From: Apostichopus japonicus
Taxonomy: Eukaryota; Echinodermata; Holothuroidea; Aspidochirotida; Stichopodidae
Reading direction: 5' to 3'
DNA: 64,000 bases
Assembly: GCF_037975245.1 (NCBI RefSeq)
Contig: NC_092567.1
Coordinates: 3,209,214-3,273,213 of the forward strand
Part shown: one piece after another, positions 25,001 to 40,000 of the stretch
Layout of the letters: the number at the start of each line of letters is the position of its first letter
How positions within the stretch are numbered: the first letter of the stretch is position 1
Position numbers and translations under genes: made by a program
The notes under the pieces: model-generated
Database searches by the model: none
What the model was told of the DNA's origin: nothing
The model's input: only the letters and a program-made list of their open reading frames with translations

Positions 25001-28000
25001 AGTAAACATTATGTGTTCTGTAGTCTTGTAGAGCAAGAATTATATTATTCGACGGTCGTTAACATGCGTTTTCAGTACAGTGCGACTACTGTAGACTTCT
25101 CGGCCTATGAGCTATGTCACGTCAGGTTTTCAGCAACTATAGCCTACTGCCGGTCCGCGGTCGAAGGGTCGTTCATGAGTGGTCATCATGGAGATTCGAG
25201 ACCATTCAGACCAATGATATATTTTTTTTCGCACATGTAATTTTTTTTCGACACCCAAAATCCCAGTGGGGGGGGGGGGCGACTGGGGGGAGACGAGCTT
25301 TCATGGGGGGGGGCTGTCGCCCCCACGCCCCCCGTAGCTACGCCACTGATTGCTATTATTTGAATTGGAAGATTGATCATTTATCTGAAAAAGAGGGGTA
25401 TTTCCCTCGTGGCCAATGAAACGACTTGAACAAGTCTCATCTTCAAAATCTAAACAAACCAACGACACAGTGTAAAGCAGCGTTTGAAGAACGGTTGTAT
25501 GGTTGTACAACTTGTACTTCTCTGTTTGTTTAACGTGATTCCCTGAAGCTACAGTACTGGCTTACTAATATGAAGATATTGCAATATATTCCAGATGGTG
25601 ATACTGAAAGAAACAGACTAAGTATATTGCAATTGTCAAAGAAGAAATGTATGTCGTGTTTTCCTTTCATATTGTTAGGCTATGTACCTACAAGGACAGG
25701 GACATCATAACGTTGAAGTTATGGCTTAGGTCTTCTTTAGTCATATAAGAAAAGTGCAGCCTAACGATGGCCTAGTCCAATGGTTTTAATGACAACATTC
25801 AAAAGTTCGCAATGCCAGCATAAAGCGTGTCCTAGGATCAGCACAATGTAGGACTAGCTGAAATATGGTGATGCTAGCCTGTTAGTTGGTTACAAGTTGA
25901 AGGAGAGGGTTTCCTCCCTCAGAATACTGATCACATTAGTTTATTGAGGAAGTGTTCTACATTTGCGAGATCATCCAACTACTGTATCTGAAAGGTTTTA
26001 TTCATCAAAGTGGCTAAATATTCTTACGACTAGTTGTAACAATAATACCCTTTTGCACATGCACAGTTGCTATTTTTATGACTAGGAGTACTTTTTTTAC
26101 GACCAGGAGAAACAATAATTTCCTGTTAGGTTTAGGGTAAGGGTTGGATTGAGTGTTAGAGTTAGGGTTAGGGTTACCCCTACTACATGCGCAGTTGCTT
26201 TATTTACTTTTAATTCGCATGAATTCGCCGATGTCGTAAGAATAGTTTATAAATAATTGTTACGACTAGTCGTAAGAATAGCCACGGCCTTTATTCAAAC
26301 TATGTAGTCATAAAAACCTACTCTTAAAGTACTCTGGAGTTGTTTCCTCTCCTGGTATATTGTAGATTTAAGTACTAACCTGCCAGTGAGTAAAGGTCAA
26401 ATGAAGTGCAAGGTTTTCCAGAGATTGAGATTCAATATCCCATATCATATACAAACATTTTTGTAGTTTGTCACCCATAATACTGCAGTGCTTTAGACTT
26501 CCCTTGCTGGTCCAAGACAACCCATTATTGGAACATATCCAGAATTTCCAGGGTTTGTGCTGGTAATGCTCAGTTCCTATTGACGTATCTTCAGCTTCAG
26601 TATCACAAATCAAATATGCACTTTACATAATTAAATAATTTACTTACTAAAGGTGTAGGGGTCTTTTACAACTAACATGTAAAGTTGATTGCTCACAAAG
26701 ACTGCTGTAGTGTCACGTTGCTATCTGAATGCAAAAGTTCCTAAGAACTTTCAAAAAGCTTCAGAAACCAAACACTAATCACTAACATAAAATGATCAAT
26801 GATTGGATCAAAGTGGAACTGCTACCATGGGTTTTCTTTGTAAGTGAGTATACTTTTGTTTCTGAAGTCTAAAAATATCTGAATAACTAATTTGATTTCA
26901 TGTTTAGTGTTTCACTTTTGATTTAGAAATCACTGAGGCTCAGTCTGACGGCTCCATGATGTAATAATTCAACGGTAGGAAGAAACCCTCTAGTAATTAT
27001 GAAGACAGAGACTGTACTTGATAGAGGAGATCAGGACCTACAGTATGAACCTATCAAGCTTCTTCCAGTATCCTACACTTCTTGATGCACAGAGTTCCAT
27101 AGGAATGGTAAGAATGAAGTAAATCTGGTTGTTGTGACTTGATTCACCAAACTGATGGCTAGCAAGCATGGTTAAGGAATTTAAATTTCCCTGCTACTCT
27201 TTATCAATATCATGTCATGATAACATGTCTTCCTTGCATATTTGAGAGCTAACTACCATTTAACATAAACATATTCAAACATATACAGGCACTGGCATTA
27301 GGGTGGTGAGCACTTGGCCCCCCCCCCCCCTCCCCCATAGGCTCCACTTGGTCTGCAAAATCACTATCAGAGAGCATTAAATATCTGAAAAGTGAAAATG
27401 CCTCAGCTAAAGTCCCCAGGGACTCCCACCAGGGCTTAGATTTATACTTCATAGAAATTACATTTTTCTCTCTAACATGTATTTACATGCTTCATACTTA
27501 GTACAAGAGGACATGAAGTAGAAGAGATGTAACAGAGCTCTTCTGAAGCCCCCAGCACCCGGCCAGGGCTCAGCTATATATTCCACAGAGTAAAATCAGA
27601 TTAAGTATTTCTATTACTGACATGTCCTCATGTGCTCAAAATGCAGATTCCAGAAACTATGTGAAAACACTGTACTGAAGATTTGGAGAGCTTTGCATTA
27701 CCCTTGTAAGTCCAGCCACTATAAACACTATAAACACAATTGGAAATACTTCCTACTAATCTGAGAATGTACAGCTGTGAATAAAGAATTGTCACTTATG
27801 CTTGTTTAATTTTTAAACATTGCTGAGCCAGTCACTGCAGTTGGATTTAAGAAATCTAATTGGTCTCAAGACTGATCTTACTTCGGCGACTAAGTACGGT
27901 AGCTTAAGAAAATATATAAGTGTCCCCAAATTTCAAAATTTTGAATTTGCTTTCTCAATATTTGGAATTTTTATCTCAAGATTTTCACCTCAAAAGTCAA

Positions 28001-31000
28001 AATTTTGACTTTTTCATCTCTCAAAACTTTTAGCCCAAAATTTTGAGGTTATAAGTGTCTTCATCTGCCAAATTTGTAGAAAGAACTAACCATATTGTAT
28101 GGCTATTGACCAGCTGAACAGGGTACTTTATAAACCTTTGGTGATCTAAAATCTAGAAAGAGACCCCCCTTCCCCCCGAGAATGGTGTAACTAGGTCAAT
28201 GTAGCCAATGCAGTCTCGAGGGCCTGGTGCCATTAAATAAAGAAAAATAATATGAAAACACATCCACCAAAGCTGACACACTAAATTAGATACAATTACA
28301 GTATCTCCTAATGAGTGGAAATTCAAAAGACATTCTGTCCTCAATACGAAAGAGAGGTGCGAAATCTCACAAATTTCTCAGTCAAGCCCAAACCATGCAT
28401 GGTTGGGTTCGTGTGAGGTTGGACTCTCCTTTGGGAGCTCATTTATATCACTGCACCACACCTTTATGTGCCACTTCCACTAAACAACGGACAACCCGGT
28501 TCAAGTTTGATGCTTAACTGGCTAATTGTTTTTACACTTAATACCTGGTTATTGGAAACTGAACTGTACTTTCCTTCCTCTGTATTTTTTTCTCTGTGAT
28601 TGTTCATGTATACATGGTAGTTAGCCAGAGACTATTTCTGACTGACATTCTCAATGTCTCCTATATTTAGGACTTAAATCTCATTCACATCACTTTCTTT
28701 TCTCTTCATTAGGTTAATTATGAAGCGAGCTGTTAGGGGATCACCTATTCCACCTGTAGTTACCAGTTTTTGATGGAAGTCACGTTCATACTGTGTTGAC
28801 AAGGACAATGAATGGTTCATCATCTGATATTTCCTCCATGTGATGGAAATCACATTAATGGTAAGTGTTGAACAGTATTGATAACGTTTCAAAGATGTGT
28901 GGTAGATTTTATGGATAGCGTCGCAGATCGAGGAATACTCTTTTATCTCCATTCACTCTCACTAAAATAATGTATATAAAGTTTTAACTCATCTTCTCAA
29001 AATACAACTGACAGGGTTACGCCCTAGTAAGGACATTAAAACGATCGGATTCTTGCTGGATTAATCCAGTACTTGGTATGTTTGTAATGACCTTGCTACA
29101 GTATGACACAATAGCTACCTCAACACCCTCTGGTACATTTTACCATTTGCCAAACTGAAATAAAAATTGCCTTCTAGGCTCATATGAATAAAGTTTTCTA
29201 GAACTCCTGACACTCCCAGAATTGTAAAACTGGAAGACAACTTCTTGGTTTATATGAAAGTAGCTTGGGTTACCTACAAATATGTCTTCTGTGTAGGTAT
29301 TTATTTTCTTCAGATTAAAATAAAAAAAACTTGAAATACCATTTTAGATATTCCATAATGCTGTAGAAACATTAAAGAAGTCAACTAAGTCTGTATTGCT
29401 GAGCTTTGTGTTAGAAGTATTTGTAATGAACACTCCATCAAACAAGAACACCTTGATTAATTTAGGTAGGTCACACATATGTCACACAACTATGGATATA
29501 ATCTTGAAATTTAATGTGTTATGTTTGTTATGATATTTATTGACTGTAGTACAGTAGAGATTACTGTTTTTAGCATTTGCTTAAATATTGGAAATAGGAT
29601 TTGAAATATAAAATTGGACAGTAGAATGCAAATCAACTCCACCTTTATTATTCATCTCAAAGATGTCTATCATATCAGCTGAAGATTATGGTTGGGTTTG
29701 TATCTCCTTTCCTACTTCTTTGTTAATTTTAGCCAAACTCCTGATAAACTGTCGCACACCAGTTCTAAGATTCACAATCACATCTTGTGAGGCTAAAGAA
29801 GCATCATTCAAATAAGGTGTACACAAAATCAGTAACATAGAGAGCCAGGCACAGTTCCATGCACAGTTGTGTCACCAGATCCACTTTTTTTAGTCTTTGT
29901 TTATCCAAAGTTAAAAGTATATCATTCTTTATCACATATTTCACTGGGCACTTAGCTGACGTACAACTGTAGCCTCCACCCAACCCTCACCCTCTCACAA
30001 CAGGACTGCACCGAACAACATGTTATGAAATAACAACTATATGTCAAAGTCTGCAGATAGAAAAATATGTACATTAACTCAATCAATTATAGTACAATGT
30101 CATCATTTCCGAAATCCTACAAATTCATCAACCTCTAGACAGTACAGTGAACCAATGGTTCCTAAACTATGTGACCGAAACAGTCATCATGTTTTCTTCA
30201 GGCTCCATCTGTTTTCAGGGTTACATTGTTATTACTTGTGTTTCTCAATTGAATATAAACCAGACTGGATTGCTAGTGGTATTGCTTAAAGTTTGTATTG
30301 AAGATTCAATGCTTGTCTCAATTTCAAATTAATGTTTCTTTATATTTCAATTAGTTTGGTATTAGGTGAGCTGTATATACACTGTGGGAAGCATTATGAG
30401 ACCTTGAACTCATCTTGTACAGTCTATAGATTTGTATTCTAGTTGCTTTAGTTTCTTTACATTGTTATTATAATTATAACTGAGTAATTTATTTTGAAAC
30501 TACAGTAGCATACCATACTGTATGTTTATAGTAGCTGTGTTCTGTGTTTGACAATGTTACATGGTAGAATGAAGCTACTTGCAGACCGGGTGATGTCAAT
30601 TTACATAAATAATAACATTATAACTGATGACCAAATGCATTTTGTTTTTTCTCATCAGGTAAACTGGAAATATTCAGTCCTGAGATCAGCCTGTTTAGGG
30701 ATTTACCAGTTTCATATCCGGATTACAGCTCTTTGAAGACATGCGTACAGTTTACATTATCAGGGTAATGATTGTATGGTCCACCACCTGATTCTTACCC
30801 CTTCCACCCATCCCCCTCCTCCATGAGAATGCAAGTTTTTAATTGGATATATTTACTCCATGACATATCAGATGATCCCTCAAGGGAAATTTCCCCACCG
30901 AAAAGTCTATCATCCAGGACCCCCCAACCCCCAATCACTGCAAAACAAGACCTAAAATATGAACAATCTAGTTAGAACACTGCTAAAAGTTGTGTCTTAG

Positions 31001-34000
31001 GGATTCTGTGAGACCTCTTTTGTTCAGTGCTTCCCTAATTGTAGCATCATCTCTACAAATTGTACCATACTTGTAGTTTTCAAGAGGATGAAATTCTGAT
31101 GCCAAGGACATCTCTAATCTTTCAAATCTGACCAATTTTAATGGTCATTAGACATCCATTGTTTCATAATGTAACAGTTTCATTCCTGTGTGAGCTATAA
31201 TGCTAATGAAGGCTTTCTATTGTCACATCTCCAGGTTGAGTGGATATTATGTAATTTATGGCAAGGTCCACCTATCCCATCATATTATATAGTTGTCAAG
31301 GATGATGATAGGTATTGAGTATTGCACTATGTCTAGCAACAGTTTACGATTCTATCACAGAAGATCATACAACACAATATGACAAGTTCTTTTAGGATTC
31401 AGCATGTTATGTCATCTGAAATCTTTAATGCATTTGTATTATTTTTCTGTTCATAAAGTTATTGTGTAATTCAGTTTTTCTGTTATAAGAGTGTGTTTGG
31501 GTGGGGGGGGGGTGCATCATGTTGCTGCATATTGGCAAAGTTAGAAATTAAGTTACTGGGAAAGTTGTGAAAGCAAAAACACTAACATTTATGTAATAGA
31601 GCAGCCTTTGCTTCACACTGGTATGCAGATAGTTTGAAAAAAAAAGCAATCTAGACCAGTAATATTGCCTAACTTTGCTTGACTTCAAAGTAATAGAGTT
31701 AGAAATTTGGGAACAACTTTATTGGCCTGCTGCACCAAACAACGTTAAAAGTACCAATTAGAAAGTGTGCTGACCAAATTAGTCTAAACCATAGGATTGC
31801 AAACATGTTACCAAGTTTTGCCTTTTGTTTTCTTTATGGATAAATTTCCAAAAATTATTAAACTTTAAAATAAGAGCTCCTTGCAATAAAATGAATGAAC
31901 TTGCAATTATTGAGTCATTTTAGCATAAGCTTGTGTATCTGTGAGCAATGGAATAACTGTTGAGTAAATATTAAAAAAGGCAAACTCAAAAACAAGGGAT
32001 TTTATCGTTTGCATTAAAACATCTAGTTCAGATATGATTCTTATTGTCTTTGTCTTTATCTCCTCATTAGGTAAATGTGGATTAATCTTTCTTGAGACGA
32101 TCTTTGGGGTCACATGATGTGTATCTTGCACAGAATGGTTTACAATATGCTGATGGTAATGATTAGTGTATAATTAGTGTATAGCAGGACTGGTAAGCTG
32201 GGTTGTAGTTATAATTAGATTTGATTCTGGGTAGAAAGTGACTTTGTTACTGCCTAAATCCTGGAGGAACAGCAATTGTTTTGAATCTTGCTTGACCAGC
32301 AAATTCCCTAAGGGCCAGAGGGGAAGATAAAGGCCTCAACATACAGTACATACACCATATGTTAGACACTGCATGCCATACATTGTATTGTATACCAATG
32401 TGTAAAACTACACAAAGAGGTGTATGTGTTTAATATCCAGGTCCATTTCTTTGTTTTGTGTATTCATCATAAATGAAGGAACAAAATATTCAGATGACTT
32501 GATCCCTTCTAATTTATCAGTTTGTCATACTGTAGTGCTGGGTGGCAGGTAAGCGTAGTACTCGGTCTTAATAGTGCAGCCAGACTCCTCTGTATTGTCA
32601 GCCTAATTAGGCAGTAAAATGTATGGCAGGCTCATAAACAATAAATTTAATTCATAAGTGCATGTGCCCTAACAATTAAATAGAGTCACTGCACACAAAA
32701 TGAGACCCATACACACACTAAGTTAGAACCATACCCACACTAAGTTAGAACCATGTAGAATGACTAACAGGAACCATAAAAATCTCTGTTTCCATCCTAA
32801 CCTTTCCAACCCTTCCCCTCTCAGTACATATAATACCTAGGAAAATTGATGTCAAATTTAAATCAGAAGATAATTTAGGTTTTATGTCATTTGTCAATGA
32901 GCTATATACTAAGGGATTACAAATGGAAGTCTTTAGTGGGTTTACTGTAATGTGTGGATATGTTGTTGTCAGTCAGTAATACAAGACATGCATGTAGCTT
33001 CTGGACCATATGCATGTCCTCAGAGTAAAAACCAAAGTAATTCAGAATTCCATTCTTAGCCATTGGTCAACAGTGTTGAAGGATTCTCTTAATGTGTTCT
33101 GTTTAAGATGTACATTATTTGCACTTCAGTTATAATACTGGCCGTTTAAGAGATATTTCCAGGAAACTCCAGCACATGTGCTTTCTACATATATTTTCTG
33201 TTGCAGTACTATGGAAGATAGCCCACAAATTTGTTAGAAATATTCCAGCAATTTTCCAAATATGTCTTTTATTGGGGGGGGGGGGGGGGGTTCACAACTC
33301 ATAGACCGTAACATGGAGTCGATCAGATACCACTTCAAGTGTTGTAAATAACTGTCTGTATTTATTACCTCAGATGCAAAACATATTCCTAAAGAGCAGC
33401 TTTAAGATAAAGGCAAAGGTGCTTTTAATAATGATATTAGTCCTGTGCTGTTAGCTATCTGTATGTCAGTCCAACATACCCAAAAATAAAAACAGAAATA
33501 TAAAACAATATATATGCTGCCCTGATATTACAGCTATATAAAATATTCATATATACTTATTAATAAGAAACAAGGGAAGACGTTGATGTCTGTTACAAAA
33601 ATGATCACAGACCCGACCAATTTTCATCTTGATAAATCTAGTGAATGGAAAGTTGAGTTATTTTATATTTTTCTTTAACCTCCAGGTGATACCATTTTCA
33701 ACATTTCTTTGGTACATTTCCTCCAAGAAAATGAAAGAAAAAAGCAAGTGGGAACACATCACTGATGACATAACTTCCTTTGTGGCGGAGATTTTGGTGA
33801 GTCTTTACATAATAATTTCTCAACAGTCAGTTTGTGAAATTGTAATGGGTTGTGTTGCATACTTGTGATCAAATCTACAGGCCATATGTACGTAAGGACA
33901 TCTTGCCTAACTAGTTCTATAAATAACATCAAATGTTTTTTTGATTCAAATTGTTTCATTGTGTAGAACTAACAAAATGTACTAAGAACAATGACTAGTA

Positions 34001-37000
34001 TTTGTTTTTGCAAAGAGGTAAATAGTATACTGTAGCATGTTACCTTCATGTAGCCATGTACCACATTTTAATGGCAGATGCATAGGTTATCTACTACTTG
34101 AAATCGGTTTGCAGGACTAGGAGAATGGGACCCCTTTTCAACCCCCATTTTAATATAGGATTTCAAAGGGGGGGGGGGGGTAGCAAACCCAACTGACTCA
34201 GGTAGGTCCTGCACTATTATGAAAAGGCCATAGAATTTAAAAATGGCGGAGGTGTGGTCGTTGGCTTGTTGAAGGCAAATCTCAGTAGCCCCGTCCCTGA
34301 ATTCTTTTTGAAAATTGATGTTCACTGGTGCACCCCGAGGCATAATTAGACCACCAATTAGGTCTAAAATTGGCTCCATACACCATGCAGTTTTGCCTAT
34401 GAACAATGTTTTTGTAAAGTCGTAAGGGGGGGATTGGAGCAGGCCGGTAGGGGTGTACACTCGTAGCAGTGGCCTTCTTCTCAGCTGAATAGAACATTGC
34501 CCCCTCCCACCCCTCCCCCGACTTTTATCCAAGTGTATAATTTAGAAATTTTCTGATTAATGTTGAAATACCAACATACTTTCATCTCGTCATTTCAAAC
34601 GTCTTTAGGAGAAGTCACGCCTAACAATGTCAACAGTAATAATTCTCGTATTGTATAGCATGTCATCGGGAAGCGATTAGAGGGGTGGGCATAGGGTTGT
34701 GAGTCGCACGTTTTCATGCAGATGGGAACAATCTCAAGAAGTGATGGGTGCGTCAGCCCCCGCCCCGGCAATGATACGCCTTTGGGTCAACTACATGATA
34801 TTCACAGGAAATGTGCTCAATTCTCAAATCTCATGCAAAATTTATTTTTAGATTAATTGTATGAGTTACGGTACTAGATTTGGGGTAACAATTAGCAATC
34901 AGGTTGGAGTGTATTACATTTTATCTGTGGATGGCAATGTTGCATCGAAGAACACATGAATAGTGCAGTTCGCATATAGATCCTGGTCTAATACCGAAAT
35001 GCGCCATGTTCCCCAACGACTCGGCCGAGTTCGTGACCCGCCACAGTTTTTTTCATAGCACAATTGTACAACTGTTTAAGGCATCCATACACACACGTGG
35101 GTTATGATATACCATATAGAGTATATATACATTAGTGAGAGAGGAAAAATGGAAACGTCAAAATTGGAGTTGTCGGTGTAAGGGGTAGGCCGAGGCGCAT
35201 GCCCGTTCCGAAATCATTGATCCGTCACTGGCTACTCTGTGTATATAATATGGATCAGCGCTGTAATTATGTCACTGTTCCTCTTTCTCTTCCCGGTGTC
35301 TTTGGCGTTTTTCTTCTGTTCCCTCCTTTTCTCCTTTTTCTCTCTTTTTCCCCCTCTTTTTTTCCTTTTTTCTTCTCTCTTTTTTTCCTTCCTCTCTTTC
35401 TTATCCGGGGGGCGCGCGCCCCCAACGCCCCCCCCCTGGATGCGCGCCTGCACAAGTTTAATAAACACAAGTTTTCACTTGTTTGTAAATGCGGCGTACC
35501 AAATGTGTGCAGTTCGCATGTAGGCTACTTGTGTACGACAAAAAAAAACAGTTAAGTTCTATGCCGGCAAACAATTTACCTGCGTCCTCTTCGATGCTAG
35601 GTGAATATCACGTCTTAAACTACGATTTAAGAAACGGCTGTTTCAAACATCTCACTAATTCTTTCGGCGACTTTAACCCCTATTCATTGAGCACAATAGC
35701 ATAACCTGCGTATAAACTCGTACAGGGATTATACGAGGTGTCTACGCGGCAATTTGTTTGTCAACGATTTTATACGCGATTGTACTTGTTTATACGATCC
35801 TGTGCGCGTACACATGTCCAGTTATACATGAGCGGTACTGTAGACTATTTATTTAGGAGTATTTATATAATTTCAGTTGAAAATGACCAACCTCCCTATT
35901 TTCCCCTTATTCTCCCGGTTTTTGGCCCTGAAAAATGTTATTCTCCATATTTTGGGGTCAAACAGATTAGGTCTGTATGCATCTATCAAGCTTCTTTCAG
36001 TATCCTACACTTCTTGATGCACATGAGTTACATAGGAATGGTAAGAATTAGGTTAATCTGGTTGTTGTGACTTTATTCACCAAACATATGGCTAGCAGGC
36101 ATGGTTAAGGAATTTAAATTCCCCTGCCACTCTTTATCAATATCATGTCATGATAACATTTCTTCCTTGCATATTTGAGAGCTAAATACTGCTTAAAATA
36201 AACACATTTAGAGGGCATTAAAACATGTATGCACTGGCATCCATAAGGGTGGTTATAACTTTCCCCCTCCCCCCCCCCCATTGGCTTCACTTGGGCTGCA
36301 AAATCACTATCAAAGAACATTAAATATCTGAAAAGTAAAAATGCCTTAGCTAAAGTCCCCAGGGACTCCCATCAGGGCCTAGATTTATACTTCATAGAAA
36401 TTACATTTTTCTCTCTAACATGTATTTACATGTTTTAAACTTAGTAGAAGAAGACAGGAAGTAGAAGAGATGTTACAGAGCTATTCTGAAGCACCCGGCT
36501 AGGGCTCAGATATTTATATATATTCCACAGTGTAAAATCAGATAAAGTATTTCTATTACTGACATGTCCTCATGTGCTCAAAATTGCTAGCAGATTCCAG
36601 AAACTATGTGAAAATACTGAAGATTTGGAGAGCTTTGCAGTACCCTTGTAAGTCCAGCCACTATAAACACAAAACGCAATTGGAAATACTTCCTACTAAC
36701 CTGAGAATGTACAGCTGTGAATAAAGAATTGTCACTTATGCTTGTTTAATTTTTAACATTGCTGAGCCAGTCACTGCAGTTGGATTTAAGAAATCTAATT
36801 GGTCTCAAAACTGATCTAACCTCACCGACCTAGTACGGTGGCTTAAAACAAAAAATAAGTGTCCCCAAATTTCAAAATTTTGAATTTGCTTTCTCAATAT
36901 TTGGAATTTTGATCTCAAGATTTTCACCTCAAAAGTCAAAAATTTTGACTTTTTCATCTCAAAACTTTTTAACTCAAAATTTTGAGGTTACAAGTGTCTT

Positions 37001-40000
37001 CATCTGTCAAATTTGTAGAAAGAACTGTCCATATTGTATGGCTATTGACCAGCTGAACAGGGTACTTTATAAACCTTTGGTGATCTAAAATCTAGAAATA
37101 GACCCCCCCCCCGAGAGTGGTTTAACTAGGTCAATGTAGCTAATGCAATCTCCAGAGGCTTGGTGCCATTAAAGGAAGAAAAATAACACATCCACCAAAG
37201 CTGACACACTAAATTAGATACAATTATCTCCTAATGAGTGGAAATTCAAAAGACATTCTGTCCTCATTACGAAAGAGAGGTGCAAAATCTCACAAATTTC
37301 TCAGTCAAGCCCAAACCATGCATGGTTGGGTTTGTGTGAGGTTGGACTCTCCATTGGGAGCTCATTAATATCACTGCACCACACCTTTATATGCCACTTC
37401 CACTAAACAACGGACAATCCGGTTCAAGTTTGATGCTTAACTGGCTAATTTTTACACTTAATACCTGGTTATTGGAAACTAAACTGTACTTTCCTTCCTC
37501 TGAATTTTTTTCTCTGTGTTTGTCCATGTATACAGGGTAGTTAGCCAGAGACATTCACATATCTATTTCTGACTGACATTCTCAATTTCTCCTATAATTA
37601 GGACTTAAATCTCATTCACATCACTTTCTTTTCTCTTCATTAGGGTAATTTTGAAGCGAGCTACTAAGGTATCACCTATTCCACCTGCAGTTACCAGTTT
37701 TCGAAGGAAGTCACATTCATACTGTGCTGACAAGGACAATGAATGGTTTATCATCTGATATTTCTTCCATGTAATGGTAATCACATTAATGGTTAGTATA
37801 TAACAGTGATAGTAATGTTTCAACAACCTCTGGTAGGTTTTTTGGATAGCATCTCAGATCAAGGAATACTCTTTTACCTTCATTCACTCTCACTAAATTA
37901 ATTTTGTATCAAGTCTTAACCCATCCACTCAAAATACATCTGACAGAATTAATCCCTAGTAAGGACATTAAAATGATCGGATTCTTGCTGATTAATCCAG
38001 TAATTGGTATGTTTGTAATGAGCTTGTCATGACACAATATTTGCCCAAACACCCTCTGATACATTTTAACATTTGCCAAACTGAAATAAAAATTGCTGCC
38101 TGAGACTCAAATGCATAAAGTCTTCTAGAACTTCTGGCACTCCCAGAATGGTAAGACTAGAAGACAACTTGTTGGTTTGTATGAAAGTAGTTTGGGTTAC
38201 CAACAAATATGTCTTCTGTTTAGGTATTTGTTTCCCTCAGATTAAAACCAAAAACTCAAAATATCATTTTAGTTATCCCATAATGTTGTAAAAAAAAAAC
38301 TATTTCAATGGTTCTAACTGAACACTATAGACTCAAGTACATGCCACAATAGGTACTTTGAGTAAAGCACTCTTCTTTACTGTGGTCCAAACGTTATCAC
38401 AGACCTCTTGAATTTTCACCTTGATAAATCTAGTGAAAGAAAGGTTGATTTATTTTGTATTCTCTCTTTGACCTCCAGCTGGTACAGTTTTCAACATTGC
38501 ATTGCAACGGTTTTCCTGTATATGTCTTTCAAGGAATTGAAAAAGAAAATTCAAACATCCAACATCACTGATGACATTACTTCTTTTGTGGGTGAGTGTC
38601 TTTACAACTCAATTCTCAACTTTCAGTTTTTGAAGTGGTAATGGGTTTTGCTGAATACCTTTGATCAAGGCAATAGAGCTGTATTAAGTAATTATATTTT
38701 AGTGTATTTATGCATATTTATGCATATTAGACCACCAGACCCAAACAAGAATACAATGGGATGTATAGTTACAGCCCTGATCATAAAGTGATGTGCATAT
38801 TCATGTGTGTTCTTATTTGAAAGGAATTTAATACATTTATATACTACATGCTGTCAACTTCCCAACATTTTGACAAGATGATTATTTCATTGGTTATTAT
38901 CTTGCTTTTCCACAATTTTCTTTCATGGACCAGGCCTGGGCACTAACATATTCTTTACCACCCCAATGCAATTTGTTTGCTTCACATGTGTACTTATATA
39001 GTTCATTCCTTTTCATTTAAAGCTGAGAAGAAGTCAACGCACTACAGCATTCCATAACAAGCACATCAGTATTATTACAAAGGATAATTTAAATAACCTG
39101 CTTTCGTGTCTTCCAAGGTTAGCCAAGAACCATTTACCTTTTTTTTAAGATTTATAATATCACATTTGTTTTATCAAATCATTGCTGCTACATTTAGACA
39201 ATGAGACAATGGTCATTTTTGCACACAAAATAATAGACCTGTGTTTTGTGCATGCGTGCTGTCGGGGCCTTTTTTTTTTTTGATGTGGTGCTATATTTCT
39301 TATATTTCCGACTAAGGGATTGAGATGAAAGACATTACAATTGCCAGTGGTCAGGTTTGCCCTTATTCAGAATGTCCAAACTTTTCTGAAAGGAAATTTA
39401 ATAAGTTAGTAACGTTGTTGTCTATCCACAATGAGAAGAAAAATCAGAACCCAAATGAGTAAAAACAAAAAGAGTTGAACTGTTAATTGCAATAAACTGT
39501 TGTAATATAAATCTAAACAATGTGTGTGGCAAATATGAGTCACAAATATTAAATAAATTAAACCAAGACGGGTGAACTTTTTCAACTTAAGAACTTATTC
39601 TGGTGTAGTATCAATACACAAATTGATAATTACCTGATTAGCTGAAGCAACTTCAAGGACTTGTATGGTAGAACTCTGTAATAATTTGGAATCATCCCAG
39701 GAAATGGAAATATTCCTTGAAACCAAGTCCTTAACTGACTGCCTGAATTGGTCTGAATTTTCTTCTTGTTCAAGCATACAAAGAATTGCAAACTGACGTC
39801 CCTCTTCGGTTTCCTGCAGGTGTTTGATGATGATGTCTGCTGCTGACTTGTTGAGTCCACATGCAAAGCGATAGACATACTGGAGGTCAAGTGGGTTGAT
39901 GCTGTTCAATGTTTCTTTCACTTTGATTGATGACGCTGCTGAAGACGCTCCTGCAAATCCAAGCAGACATATTATATGGGTTTCAGTGTGTATAGTTTAC

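Noticed and set aside
26158-26175. Telomere-like TTAGGG repeat
   Set aside because: Only two exact copies inside a MITE, too short to suggest a telomere or a fusion point.
34068-34532. 154-codon minus-strand frame
   Set aside because: It lies in repeat H, crosses G runs, and the second copy has a stop (TAA for TTA) in the same frame.
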